From Sphingomonas sp. IBVSS2 (GTDB lineage Bacteria; Pseudomonadota; Alphaproteobacteria; Sphingomonadales; Sphingomonadaceae): a DNA stretch of 64,000 nucleotides. Of this stretch, positions 44,655 to 53,696 are shown piece after piece; the stretch's first letter is position 1, and every line of letters begins with the position of its first letter. The DNA lies in assembly GCF_002127225.1 (NCBI RefSeq), contig NZ_NFUR01000001.1, positions 1,117,592 through 1,181,591 of the forward strand, given 5' to 3'. The notes below the pieces were generated by a model that did not search any database, was not told the origin of the DNA, and saw only the letters and a program-made list of their open reading frames with translations. The position numbers were made by a program, and so were the translations under genes.

Positions 44655-45792
44655 TGCCGAACCCCAGATCCATGTCGCAAGCGCCGACGCGGCGCCCGCC
44701 AAGCCCAGCCTGCGCCGACGGCTGCTCACCGGCATCGCCGGCGCGGTGCTGATCGCCGGTGTCGGCTATGGCGCCTGGTACGTGCTGGTCGGCAGCCATT
44801 ACATCAGCACCGACAATGCCTATGTCGGCGCCGACACCGCCAGCGTCACGCCGATGATCGCGGCACAGGTGGCCGGCGTCGCGGTGTCCGATACCCAGGC
44901 GGTGAAGCGGGGCGACGTGCTCGTCCGGCTCGACGACAGCGACGCGCGGATCGCGCTCGCCCAGGCCGAGGCGGATCTCGCCAAGGCCCGCCGCCAATAC
45001 GGCCAGACCTCGGCCACCAGCGCGGCGCTCGCCGCGCAGGTCCAGGCCCGTGGTGCCGATATTTCCCGAGCCCGTGCCCAGCTCGTCGCCGCCGAGGCGG
45101 ATTACGAGAAGGCGCGGGTGGACCTCGCCCGGCGCCAGCGCCTCGCCCCCAATGGTGCGGTGTCGGGCGAGGAGCTCACCTCGGCGACCAACGCCTTCTC
45201 CTCGGCCAAGGCCAATCTGGAGCTGGCGAGGGCCGGCGTGGCCCAGGCCAACTCGACGCGCGGCGCGGCCAGCGGCGAGCTTGCGGCGAACAATGCGCTG
45301 ATCAGCGGCACCACCGCCAATTCGGCGCCGGAAGTGCTCTCCGCCCAGGCCAGGGTGGCGCAGGCGCGGCTCGACCTCGATCGCACCGTGATCCGCGCGC
45401 CGATCGACGGCGTGGTGACGCGCCGCAACGTCCAGGTCGGCCAGCGCGTCGCCCCGGGCGCGCAGCTGATGCTGGTCGTTCCGGTGGGCCAGCTCTATGT
45501 CGACGCCAATTTCAAGGAAGGCCAGCTGACCCGCGTGAAGGTCGGCCAGCCGGTGACGCTCAAGTCCGACCTTTATGGCGGCGGCGTCGAATATCACGGC
45601 AAGGTCGTCGGTCTGTCGGGCGGCACCGGCTCGTCCTTCGCGCTGATCCCGGCGCAGAACGCCACGGGCAACTGGATCAAGGTGGTCCAGCGCCTGCCGG
45701 TGCGCGTCGCGCTCGATCCCAGGGAGCTTGCCGAGCACCCGCTCCGGGTCGGCCTTTCCATGGACGCCGAGATCGACGTCTCGAAGAACTGA
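44647..45792 (+). CDS. emrA: HlyD/EmrA-type membrane-fusion protein
   Basis: A 381-residue inner-membrane-anchored adaptor with one N-terminal membrane segment (residues about 28-48), then Y-I-S-T-D-N-A-Y-V-G-A-D near residue 57, a long coiled-coil hairpin, and the lipoyl half-motif T-V-I-R-A-P-I-D-G-V-V-T-R-R-N-V near residue 250. V-D-A-N-F-K-E-G-Q-L is an EmrA hallmark. Starts inside the end of the upstream gene. Confidence 0.93.
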   Translation: MADAEPQIHVASADAAPAKPSLRRRLLTGIAGAVLIAGVGYGAWYVLVGSHYISTDNAYVGADTASVTPMIAAQVAGVAVSDTQAVKRGDVLVRLDDSDARIALAQAEADLAKARRQYGQTSATSAALAAQVQARGADISRARAQLVAAEADYEKARVDLARRQRLAPNGAVSGEELTSATNAFSSAKANLELARAGVAQANSTRGAASGELAANNALISGTTANSAPEVLSAQARVAQARLDLDRTVIRAPIDGVVTRRNVQVGQRVAPGAQLMLVVPVGQLYVDANFKEGQLTRVKVGQPVTLKSDLYGGGVEYHGKVVGLSGGTGSSFALIPAQNATGNWIKVVQRLPVRVALDPRELAEHPLRVGLSMDAEIDVSKN

Positions 45793-45803
45793 GGACGGCT
45801 GCG

Positions 45804-47333
45804 ATGAACGGCAAGACCGAGACGGCGGCGCCCCTGACCGGGCTGCCGCTGATCCTTGCGGGCGTGGTGCTCGCGCTGACCAACTTCATGGTGGTGCTCG
45901 ATACCACCATCGCCAACGTCTCGGTCCCGCACATCTCGGGCAGCCTCGGCATCTCGGGCAGCCAGGGGACGTGGATCATCACTTCCTATGCCGTGGCGGA
46001 GGCCGTGTGCGTGCCGCTGACCGGCTGGCTCGCCGGGCGCTTCGGCACCGTGCGTACCTTCACCTTCGGGATGATCGGTTTCGGCGTCTTCTCGGTGCTG
46101 TGCGGCCTGTCGACCTCGCTCGGCATGCTCGTCGCCTGCCGTGTCGGCCAGGGGCTGTGCGGCGGCCCGCTGATGCCGCTGTCGCAGACGCTGCTGATGC
46201 GCATCTTCAAGCCCGAGCAGCGCGCCCAGGCGATGGGCGTCTGGTCGATGACCACCGTCGTCGCGCCCATCCTGGGCCCGATCCTGGGCGGCACGATCTC
46301 GGACAGCTGGTCGTGGCACTGGATCTTCTTCATCAACATCCCCGTCGCCGCCCTGTGCGCGTTCGGCGGCATGCGGCTGCTCTCCAGGGTCGAGACGCCA
46401 ACGAGCAAGCTGCGCGTCGACCGGGTCGGGCTGATGCTGATGCTGCTGTGGATCGGCGCGCTGCAGATCATGCTCGATCTCGGCCGCGAGCATGACTGGT
46501 TCAACGACCGCACGATCGTGATGCTCGGCGTGACCGCGCTGATCGGCTTCATGGTCTTCCTCGCCTGGGAAGGCACCGAGGACCAGCCGATCGTCGACCT
46601 GCGCGTGTTCCGGCACCGGGGCTTCACCGTGGCGGTGCTGTCGCTGGCCCTGGCCTTCGGCACCTTCTTCTCCTCGGCGGTGATCATTCCGCAATGGCTG
46701 CAGACCAGCATGGGCTACACCGCGACCTATGCGGGCTATGCCACTGCCTTCACCGGCGTGGCGGCGGTGATCATGTCGCCGATCGTCGCCAAGCTGACGA
46801 GCAAGGTCGATCCGCGGGCGCTGGTGTGCTTCGGCATATTGTGGCTGGGCTTCACCTCGCTGCTGCGGGTCCATTGGAACAGCCAGGCCGATTTCTGGAG
46901 CCTCGCATTCCCGCAGATGCTGCAAGGCATCGGCATGCCGTTCTTCTTCATTCCGCTGACCACGCTGGCGCTGGGTTCGGTGCGGCCGGAGGAGACGGCG
47001 TCGGCGGCGGGCGTGATGGCGTTCCTGCGGACGATGGCGGGCGCGATCGGCACGTCGGTATCGACCACCGCCTGGGACGACAGCGCCCGCGTCGCCCGCA
47101 GCGAGATCGCCGCGCGGCTGAACAGCGACGGCACCGTCGATGCGATGGCGGCGCAGGGCTTCTCGCTCGACCAGGCGCGGCTCGCGATCGCGCAGCTGGT
47201 CGACAAGGAGGCCTTTGCGCTGGCGACGAGCCACATCTTCCTGATCTCCGCCTTCGTCTTCGTCGGCGCGGCGATGATCATCTGGCTGACCCCGCGCCCG
47301 CGCCGGGCGGTGGGGGCGGGCGCGGCGCATTAG
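45804..47333 (+). CDS. emrB: DHA2-family MFS multidrug exporter (EmrB type)
   Basis: A 509-residue transporter with about fourteen membrane segments. Motifs: N-F-M-V-V-L-D-T-T-I-A-N-V (TM1), G-W-L-A-G-R-F-G (loop 2-3), R-V-G-Q-G-L-C-G-G-P-L-M-P and G-P-I-L-G-G-T-I-S-D (TM5 antiporter motif). It pumps hydrophobic toxicants through the adaptor and channel encoded just upstream. Last gene of the TetR-controlled operon. Confidence 0.94.
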   Translation: MNGKTETAAPLTGLPLILAGVVLALTNFMVVLDTTIANVSVPHISGSLGISGSQGTWIITSYAVAEAVCVPLTGWLAGRFGTVRTFTFGMIGFGVFSVLCGLSTSLGMLVACRVGQGLCGGPLMPLSQTLLMRIFKPEQRAQAMGVWSMTTVVAPILGPILGGTISDSWSWHWIFFINIPVAALCAFGGMRLLSRVETPTSKLRVDRVGLMLMLLWIGALQIMLDLGREHDWFNDRTIVMLGVTALIGFMVFLAWEGTEDQPIVDLRVFRHRGFTVAVLSLALAFGTFFSSAVIIPQWLQTSMGYTATYAGYATAFTGVAAVIMSPIVAKLTSKVDPRALVCFGILWLGFTSLLRVHWNSQADFWSLAFPQMLQGIGMPFFFIPLTTLALGSVRPEETASAAGVMAFLRTMAGAIGTSVSTTAWDDSARVARSEIAARLNSDGTVDAMAAQGFSLDQARLAIAQLVDKEAFALATSHIFLISAFVFVGAAMIIWLTPRPRRAVGAGAAH

Positions 47334-47386
47334 GCCCGCCATCAGGGACGCTTACACATGGGCGTGGATGTGATAGGGACGCCGTG

Positions 47387-47719
47387 ATGCGCCTGTTGCT
47401 GCCCTTCATTGCCTGTCTGATGCTGGTGATCACCAGCCTGACGACGGTCGCGCATGCGACCGAGGCGCCGGAGCGGCATCTCACCACGATCGAGATCGAT
47501 GGCTGGCACGCCCCCGGCGACGCCGATGAAGTGCCGGCGGACCCCGACAAGAACTATCCGCATCATCATGCGACCTGCCACGGGCATGACCTTGCCGCGC
47601 CGGTAAAGGCGCCCGCGGCGCCGCTTGCCCATGGCGGCACCCGGCTGGCCTGGCGCATGGCCAGCGCCGAGCTCGCCGCGCGCGTGGCCGACACGCCGCT
47701 CAGACCACCGATCGCCTGA
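47387..47719 (+). CDS. Secreted His-rich small protein before the metal efflux genes
   Basis: A 110-residue exported protein with signal peptide (L-L-L-P-F-I-A-C-L-M-L-V-I-T). The mature part carries Y-P-H-H-H-A-T-C-H-G-H-D, a plausible metal-binding patch, near residue 60. Its place directly before CzcB/CzcA resembles that of CzcI-type periplasmic metal-sensing proteins, but sequence similarity is not established. GTG 47384 or ATG 47387 could start it. Confidence 0.7.
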   Translation: MRLLLPFIACLMLVITSLTTVAHATEAPERHLTTIEIDGWHAPGDADEVPADPDKNYPHHHATCHGHDLAAPVKAPAAPLAHGGTRLAWRMASAELAARVADTPLRPPIA

Positions 47720-47773
47720 CACCGGCCTCCGCGCCCTTCGCGGCGCGTCTGTCCCTGTCAGGAGTTCAAGTTC

Positions 47774-48901
47774 ATGTATCGAATCGCAGCGGCGCTTTGC
47801 GCCGCGACGCTCATTGCCGGTTGCGGCGCGCCCGCGCCCCAGCCGGAAAACAAGACCGCCGAGGCGCATGCCGAAGGCACCGCCACGCTCACCGCCGAAC
47901 AGATCGCTTCGGCCAACATCACGCTGATCCGGCCCGGCCGGGGCGGCGCCGGGGCCGCGATCGAGGCGCCCGCGCTGCTCGAAAGCGATCCGGACGCCAC
48001 CCGGGTGGTCGCCGCGCCGCTCGAAGGGCGGGTGATCGCGCTCGTCCGTAACCTGGGCGATGCCGTGCGCCGGGGCGAGACGCTGGCGGTGATCGAGAGC
48101 CGCCAGGCCGCCGGCCTCCAGGCCGAAGTGGAGAAGGCGCGGACCCGGCTGGAGCTCGCCCGCAAGACGCTGGCGCGCGACGAGGCGCTCTATGCGCGCG
48201 GCTTCCGCCCGCTGCGCGAAGTCGAGATCTCGCGCGCTGCCGCCGAACAGGCGGAGACCGATGTGCGGCTCGCGCGCCAGCAAGTGGCGGCTTCGGGCGT
48301 GCGCGGCGGCAGCCTCAACCGGATCGTGATCACCGCGCCGATCGCCGGCCGCGTCGTCGCGCGCAGCGCGGTGCCGGGCCAGATGTTCACCGCCGATGCG
48401 GCGGAGACCGAGTTGTTCCGGATCGCGGCGCTCGAGCGGCTCAGCGTCGCCCTGTCGATCGCCGCCGGCGATGCCGCGCGGGTGCGGCCCGGCAATCCGG
48501 TCGAAGTGACGGCGGCGGGGCGCACCGCCATGGCGCGGGTGCGCTTCGTGGCGCCGGCGCTCGATCCGCAGACACGGCTCGTCCGGGTGATCGCCGATCT
48601 CGACAATCGCGGCGGCCAGTGGCGCGCGGGCGAACCGGTGCAGGCGCGGATCGAAGTCGCCGGAGCGGGCGATGCGCCGCTGATGGTGCCGGCCACGGCG
48701 GTGCAGACGGTGGAGAACCGCCCCGTGCTGTTCGTGCGGACGCCGCAGGGCTTCCGCACCCAGCCGGTGACGCTGGGCGCGCGCGACGGCGCGATGGTCG
48801 CGATCCTCTCCGGCCTGGCGGACGGCGAGCAGATCGCCGCCACCAACACCTTCACGCTCAAGGCCGAGCTCGGCAAGGGCGAAGCGAGCCATGAGGACTG
48901 A
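47774..48901 (+). CDS. Heavy-metal RND adaptor lipoprotein (CzcB/CusB type)
   Basis: A 375-residue membrane-fusion protein with lipobox I-A-G-C (Cys17). A-A-P-L-E-G-R-V-I-A-L and I-T-A-P-I-A-G-R-V-V-A-R are the lipoyl halves around a short helical hairpin; V-P-A-T-A-V-Q-T-V-E-N-R-P-V-L-F-V is the membrane-proximal strand set. It is followed after three bases by the CzcA gene. No outer-membrane CzcC gene is present, so the channel must come from elsewhere. Confidence 0.9.
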   Translation: MYRIAAALCAATLIAGCGAPAPQPENKTAEAHAEGTATLTAEQIASANITLIRPGRGGAGAAIEAPALLESDPDATRVVAAPLEGRVIALVRNLGDAVRRGETLAVIESRQAAGLQAEVEKARTRLELARKTLARDEALYARGFRPLREVEISRAAAEQAETDVRLARQQVAASGVRGGSLNRIVITAPIAGRVVARSAVPGQMFTADAAETELFRIAALERLSVALSIAAGDAARVRPGNPVEVTAAGRTAMARVRFVAPALDPQTRLVRVIADLDNRGGQWRAGEPVQARIEVAGAGDAPLMVPATAVQTVENRPVLFVRTPQGFRTQPVTLGARDGAMVAILSGLADGEQIAATNTFTLKAELGKGEASHED

Positions 48902-48904
48902 GCC

Positions 48905-51900
48905 ATGATCGCCCGCATCGTCAACTGGGCGGTCGACAAGCGCTGGCTTGTCCTCCTGCTCACCGCCATCGCCGCCGTGATCGGCGCCGCCGCCCTGTAC
49001 CGCCTTCCGATTGACGCGGTGCCGGACATCACCAACAACCAGGTCCAGATCAACGTCCGCGCGCCCGCGCTCTCGACCGAACTGGTCGAGAAGCAGGTCG
49101 CCTTTCCGATCGAGACCGCGCTCGCCGGCATTCCCGGCCTCGAATATACCCGCTCGCTCAGCCGCAACGGCTTCGCCCAGGTGACGGCGGTGTTCACCGA
49201 CGCCACCGACATCTATTTCGCCCGGGCCCAGGTGAACGAGCGGCTGGCCGGGGTGCGCGAGGGCCTTCCCGACGGCGCCGATCCCGAGCTGGGGCCGATC
49301 GCCACCGGCCTGGGCGAAGTCTATATGTGGACGGTCCGGCTCGACCACCGGGCGGACGACAAGCACCAGCCCGGCGAGCCCGGGATGCAGCCCGACGGCA
49401 GCTACATCACCCCCGAAGGCGAGCGGCTGGCGAGCGAGACGGACAAGGCGACCTATCTGCGCACCGCGCAGGACTGGATCGTCACGCCGCTCCTCAAGAA
49501 CGTGCCGGGCTTGGCGGGCATTGATTCGATCGGCGGCTATGCCCGGCAGATCCTCGTCATTCCCGACGTGGCGAAGCTGGCGACGCTCGGCCTGACGCTC
49601 ACCGATCTGGCCACGGCGATCGAGCGCAACAACACCAGCAGCGGTGGCGGCTTCGTCGATCGCAACGGCGAGGGGCTGGCGGTGCGCGCCGATGCGCTGG
49701 TCCGGGGGCCGGCCGAGCTGTCGCGCATCGTCGTCGCCACCCGCGCGGGCGTGCCGATCACGCTCGATCAGGTCGCGACGGTGCGGACCGGCCAGGCGGT
49801 GCGCATGGGATCGGCGTCGGAGAACGGCACCGAGGTGGTGGTCGGTACCGCGATCATGCGGATCGGCGAGAACAGCCGCACGGTGGCCACCGCGGTGGCG
49901 GATCGGCTCAAGTCGATCAACGCCTCGCTGCCGCCCGACGTGGTGGTCCAGCCGGTGCTCGATCGCACCGCGCTGGTCAATTCGACGATCCGCACGGTGG
50001 CGCGCAACCTGAGCGAGGGGGCGCTGCTCGTCATCGTCGTGCTGTTCCTGCTGCTCGGCAATTTCCGCGCGGCGCTGATCGCGGCGGCGGTGATCCCGGT
50101 CACGATGCTGCTCACCGGCTTCGGCATGCTGCGCCTGGGCGTGTCGGCCAATCTGATGAGCCTGGGCGCGCTCGATTTCGGCCTGATCGTCGACGGGGCG
50201 GTGATCATCGTCGAGAACGCGCTGCGCCGTCTCGCCGAGCGCCAGCACGAAGCGGGCCGGCCGCTAGAGCGGGCCGAGCGGCTGGAGACGGTCTCCGCCG
50301 CCGCGCGCGAGATGATCCGGCCCTCCGTCTATGGCCAGGCGATCATCATGCTCGTCTATGTGCCGCTGCTCACGCTGAGCGGCGTCGAGGGCAAGACCTT
50401 CGTGCCGATGGCGGTGACGGTGATCCTCGCGCTCGCCTGCGCCTTTGTCCTGTCGCTCACCTTCGTGCCCGCGGCGATCGCGATCTGGCTGTCGAAGCGG
50501 GTCGAGGAGAAGGAAGGGCGCATCGTCGGCTGGCTCCGCCGGCGCTACGAGCCGGGCCTGGACCGCGCGATGCGCCGGCCGACCGTCACGATCGGCGCGG
50601 CGATGGCGAGCCTGGGCGCGGCGGCGCTCGCCTTTCTGGCGCTGGGCCAGGTGTTCCTGCCACAGCTCGACGAGGGAGACCTGCTGATCCAGGCGCTGCG
50701 CATCCCCGCCACTTCCGTCCAGCAGAGCCAGGCGATGCAGGTGCCGCTCGAGCGGCTGATGGCGAAGCAGCCCGAAGTGAAGTTCGTCTTCTCCAAGACC
50801 GGCACGGCCGAGCTCGCCTCGGATCCGATGCCGCCCAACGCCACCGACATGTTCGTGATCCTGAAGCCGCGTGCCGAATGGCCCGATCCGGGGCTGCGCA
50901 AGGAGGCGCTGGTCGAACGGATCGAGGGGCAGCTCGCGAAGCTGCCGGGCAACGCGTACGAGATCACCCAGCCGATCCAGATGCGCTTCAACGAACTGAT
51001 CGCGGGCGTGCGCGGCGACATTGCGGTGAAGGTGTTCGGAGACGACTTCGCCGCGATGAACGCCACGGCCGAACGCATCGCCGGCATCCTGCGCCGCACG
51101 CCCGGCGCGGCGGACGTGAAGGTCGAGCAGACCAGCGGCCTGCCGATGCTCGACATCCGGGTGAACCGCGACGCGATGGCCCGGCTGGGCGTCACCGCGC
51201 AGGACGTGCAGGACCTGGTCGCCGCCACGCTGGGCGGGCGCGAGGCCGGCAGGATCTTCGAGGGGGACCGCCGCTTCCCGGTGGTGCTGCGGCTCTCGGA
51301 GGCGCAGCGCGCCGATTTCGACGCGCTGGCGCGGCTGCAGCTGCCCGTTACGGGCGGTGCCTTCGTGCCGCTCGCCAGCGTCGCGGAGATCCGCGTCGTC
51401 GACGGTCCCAACCAGATCAGCCGGGAGAATGGCAAGCGGCGCGTCGTCGTCCAGGCGAACGTGCGCGGGCGCGATGTCGGCGGCGTCGTCGCCGATGCGC
51501 GCGCCGCGATCGAGCGCGAGGTGCGGCTGCCGGCCGGCAGCTATCTCTTGTGGGGCGGCCAGTTCGAGAATCTCGCTTCGGCGCGCGATCGGCTGGCATT
51601 GGTGATCCCTGCCTGTTTCGCGCTGATCCTGTTGCTGCTCTATGGCGCGCTCGGTTCGGCGCGCGATGCGGCCATCGTCTTCACCGGCGTGCCGCTCGCG
51701 CTGGTGGGCGGCGTGCTCGCGTTGTTCCTGCGGGGCATGGACTTCTCGATCTCGGCGGCGGTCGGCTTCATCGCCCTGTCGGGCATCGCGGTGCTCAACG
51801 GGCTGGTGATGGTCTCCTCGATCCAGGACCTGGTCCGCGCGGGCGTGGCGCGGGCGGAAGCCGCCAGGGCGGGGGCGATGCAGCGCCTGCGACCGGTGGT

Positions 51901-52087
51901 GATGACCGCGCTGGTCGCAAGCCTCGGCTTCGTGCCCATGGCGCTCGGGCACGGCGCGGGCGCGGAGGTGCAGAAGCCGCTGGCGACGGTCGTGATCGGC
52001 GGCCTGATCTCGGCGACCCTGCTCACCTTGTTCGTGTTGCCGGCGCTCTATGCCCGGTTCGGGCAGCCGTCGCGCGACGCGGGGTGA
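48905..52087 (+). CDS. Heavy-metal efflux RND transporter (CzcA family)
   Basis: A 1,060-residue HME-type RND pump. TM4 reads G-A-L-D-F-G-L-I-V-D-G-A-V-I-I-V-E-N, the pattern of the Zn/Co/Cd (CzcA) group and not of the Cu/Ag (CusA) group, which is inferred from recalled family alignments. V-D-A-V-P-D-I-T-N-N-Q-V-Q is near residue 36. A charged stretch around residues 150-180 (H-R-A-D-D-K-H-Q-P-G-E and onwards) lies in the periplasmic porter region. Twelve membrane segments, intact throughout. Confidence 0.94.
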   Translation: MIARIVNWAVDKRWLVLLLTAIAAVIGAAALYRLPIDAVPDITNNQVQINVRAPALSTELVEKQVAFPIETALAGIPGLEYTRSLSRNGFAQVTAVFTDATDIYFARAQVNERLAGVREGLPDGADPELGPIATGLGEVYMWTVRLDHRADDKHQPGEPGMQPDGSYITPEGERLASETDKATYLRTAQDWIVTPLLKNVPGLAGIDSIGGYARQILVIPDVAKLATLGLTLTDLATAIERNNTSSGGGFVDRNGEGLAVRADALVRGPAELSRIVVATRAGVPITLDQVATVRTGQAVRMGSASENGTEVVVGTAIMRIGENSRTVATAVADRLKSINASLPPDVVVQPVLDRTALVNSTIRTVARNLSEGALLVIVVLFLLLGNFRAALIAAAVIPVTMLLTGFGMLRLGVSANLMSLGALDFGLIVDGAVIIVENALRRLAERQHEAGRPLERAERLETVSAAAREMIRPSVYGQAIIMLVYVPLLTLSGVEGKTFVPMAVTVILALACAFVLSLTFVPAAIAIWLSKRVEEKEGRIVGWLRRRYEPGLDRAMRRPTVTIGAAMASLGAAALAFLALGQVFLPQLDEGDLLIQALRIPATSVQQSQAMQVPLERLMAKQPEVKFVFSKTGTAELASDPMPPNATDMFVILKPRAEWPDPGLRKEALVERIEGQLAKLPGNAYEITQPIQMRFNELIAGVRGDIAVKVFGDDFAAMNATAERIAGILRRTPGAADVKVEQTSGLPMLDIRVNRDAMARLGVTAQDVQDLVAATLGGREAGRIFEGDRRFPVVLRLSEAQRADFDALARLQLPVTGGAFVPLASVAEIRVVDGPNQISRENGKRRVVVQANVRGRDVGGVVADARAAIEREVRLPAGSYLLWGGQFENLASARDRLALVIPACFALILLLLYGALGSARDAAIVFTGVPLALVGGVLALFLRGMDFSISAAVGFIALSGIAVLNGLVMVSSIQDLVRAGVARAEAARAGAMQRLRPVVMTALVASLGFVPMALGHGAGAEVQKPLATVVIGGLISATLLTLFVLPALYARFGQPSRDAG

Positions 52088-52095
52088 GGCGGATG

Positions 52096-52123
52096 GCGCG
52101 GGGCCGCGCTGGCGGCTCCGCGC
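52096..52123 (+). terminator. Strong hairpin after czcA-type gene
   Basis: Arms GCGCGGGGCCGC and GCGGCTCCGCGC, loop GCTG, twelve pairs with one wobble, eight bases after the stop. No T-run. Confidence 0.6.
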
Positions 52124-52250
52124 GCATCGGCGTTGTCGCCAATCTGAAATGATCGGGCCGTAGGGGCGGCGGCAGGGTGCGGTGTCGGGCTTGCCGCCAC
52201 CCCTGATACGAAAGACCCCGCCGATCACGAGCATTGCCACAGAGAGACGG

Positions 52251-53696
52251 ATGCTCGCCTATTCGTCCGGCAATTTCGGCAAGGCCCTGGTGTTCGGCGG
52301 CGCGGATCTGACGATCCTGTTCCTGCTTACCGACGTGCTGGGCCTGAACGGTGCCCAGGCAGCGGGGCTGATGCTGTTCGCGGTGCTGGGCGATCTGGTG
52401 TTCGATCTGCTCGCAGCCCGGCTCGTCCTCCATTGGCGGGCGGTGGGGCGGGGCTATCGCTGGACCCTTGCCTTGGCCGCGCTCCCTTGCGGGGCAGCCT
52501 TCGGGCTGATCTACGCGATGCCGGCGCTGGGCCTGCATCGCACCTGGATGCTTGCGGTGGCGATCCTGGTTTTCCGCGGCGCCTATGCGGTGGTTGACGT
52601 GCCGCACAATGCGCTGATGGCGCAGGTCAGCCGTGACAGCCGGGCGCGCGGGCGCGTCTCGGGCTACCGGCTCTTCTTCAGCACGGCCAGCGCGCTGGCC
52701 ATCGCCACAATGCTCACACCGCTGGTCCAGCAAGCGGGACGGACTCGGCATTTTGATGCGCTGGCGTTCACCGGGATCGGTGCGGGCCTGGCCTTTGCGC
52801 TGACCATGCTCCTGTGCGCCTGGGCTTCGGGCGGGCGCGGCGAGAGCGGCACGGCATCCGCGCTGCGCGGCGATCGCATCGCCGTTCCGCTGCGCGACCC
52901 GATGGTGTTGGCAATGGGCGCGCTGGCCCTGCTCACCGGCTTCGCCATGCCGTGCTTCGGCCGGATGCTGATGTATCTGGGAACCTATGTCGTCGATCGA
53001 CCGCGTGCGGTCCCCTTGCTGCTTGCCGCGCTGACGGCGGGGCAATTCGGCGGCGTGCTCGCCTGGACTGCGCTCACCCACCGATTCAGCAAGAGCCGCC
53101 TGCTCGGTGCGGGACATGCGGTGAGCGCGTTGGGCCTTCTCTTCTTCGCCCTGTGCATGGCATGGCCGGCGGGGCAGGTGGCCGGCGCGGCACTGATCGG
53201 CTTCGGCTTTGCGAGCGTGTTCATGCTGCCCTGGGGCCTGCTTGCCGACGCGGTCGACGTCGTCGAATGGCGGCACGGCCGGCGGCTCGAGACGGGGCTG
53301 TTCGCCTTTTACCTGGTCCTGGTGAAGGCCAGCGGCGCCGGGGCGACCGCCACGATCGGCTGGGTGCTGAGCATGCTCGGCTACGTCCCCGGCGCAGTCC
53401 AGCCGGCCGGGGTGCGTCTCGGCATGCTCGGCCTCGGCCTGGGCGTACCGCTCGCCGGCGCGCTGCTGGCGATGCTGCTGCTCAGGCGCTTCACGCTCGA
53501 CCATGGCCGCCATGCGCGACTGCTGCGCGCGCTGGGACGGCGTCAGGCCGGGGCGGAGCCCGTCTCCGGATCGAACCGGGGGTTGGAGAAATCGAGTGGC
53601 GAGGGCGCCACCTTGGCAGGCGGCGCCGCGCTTTCCGCCCAGGCACGGCAGAACATGTCGCGCAGCATCGCCGCGCCCGCGGCGGTGCGCTCGTAG
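52251..53696 (+). CDS. GPH-type MFS transporter
   Basis: A 481-residue permease of the glycoside-pentoside-hexuronide type: M-L-A-Y-S-S-G-N-F-G-K-A-L at the start, V-D-V-P-H-N-A-L-M-A near residue 115 (the family P-Y-x-A-L motif), and W-G-L-L-A-D-A-V-D-V-V-E-W near 335. About twelve membrane segments, likely sugar:cation symport. ATG 52251 is preferred over a GTG at 52182. The last 51 codons, after R-A-L-G-R-R, are hydrophilic and lie antisense to the convergent nuclease gene (154-base overlap), so this tail may not be functional protein. Confidence 0.82.
   Translation: MLAYSSGNFGKALVFGGADLTILFLLTDVLGLNGAQAAGLMLFAVLGDLVFDLLAARLVLHWRAVGRGYRWTLALAALPCGAAFGLIYAMPALGLHRTWMLAVAILVFRGAYAVVDVPHNALMAQVSRDSRARGRVSGYRLFFSTASALAIATMLTPLVQQAGRTRHFDALAFTGIGAGLAFALTMLLCAWASGGRGESGTASALRGDRIAVPLRDPMVLAMGALALLTGFAMPCFGRMLMYLGTYVVDRPRAVPLLLAALTAGQFGGVLAWTALTHRFSKSRLLGAGHAVSALGLLFFALCMAWPAGQVAGAALIGFGFASVFMLPWGLLADAVDVVEWRHGRRLETGLFAFYLVLVKASGAGATATIGWVLSMLGYVPGAVQPAGVRLGMLGLGLGVPLAGALLAMLLLRRFTLDHGRHARLLRALGRRQAGAEPVSGSNRGLEKSSGEGATLAGGAALSAQARQNMSRSIAAPAAVRS

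Noticed and set aside
47342..50248. 968-codon open frame antisense to the czcB/czcA-type genes
   Set aside because: It spans three sense genes and has no ribosome site or recognisable fold.
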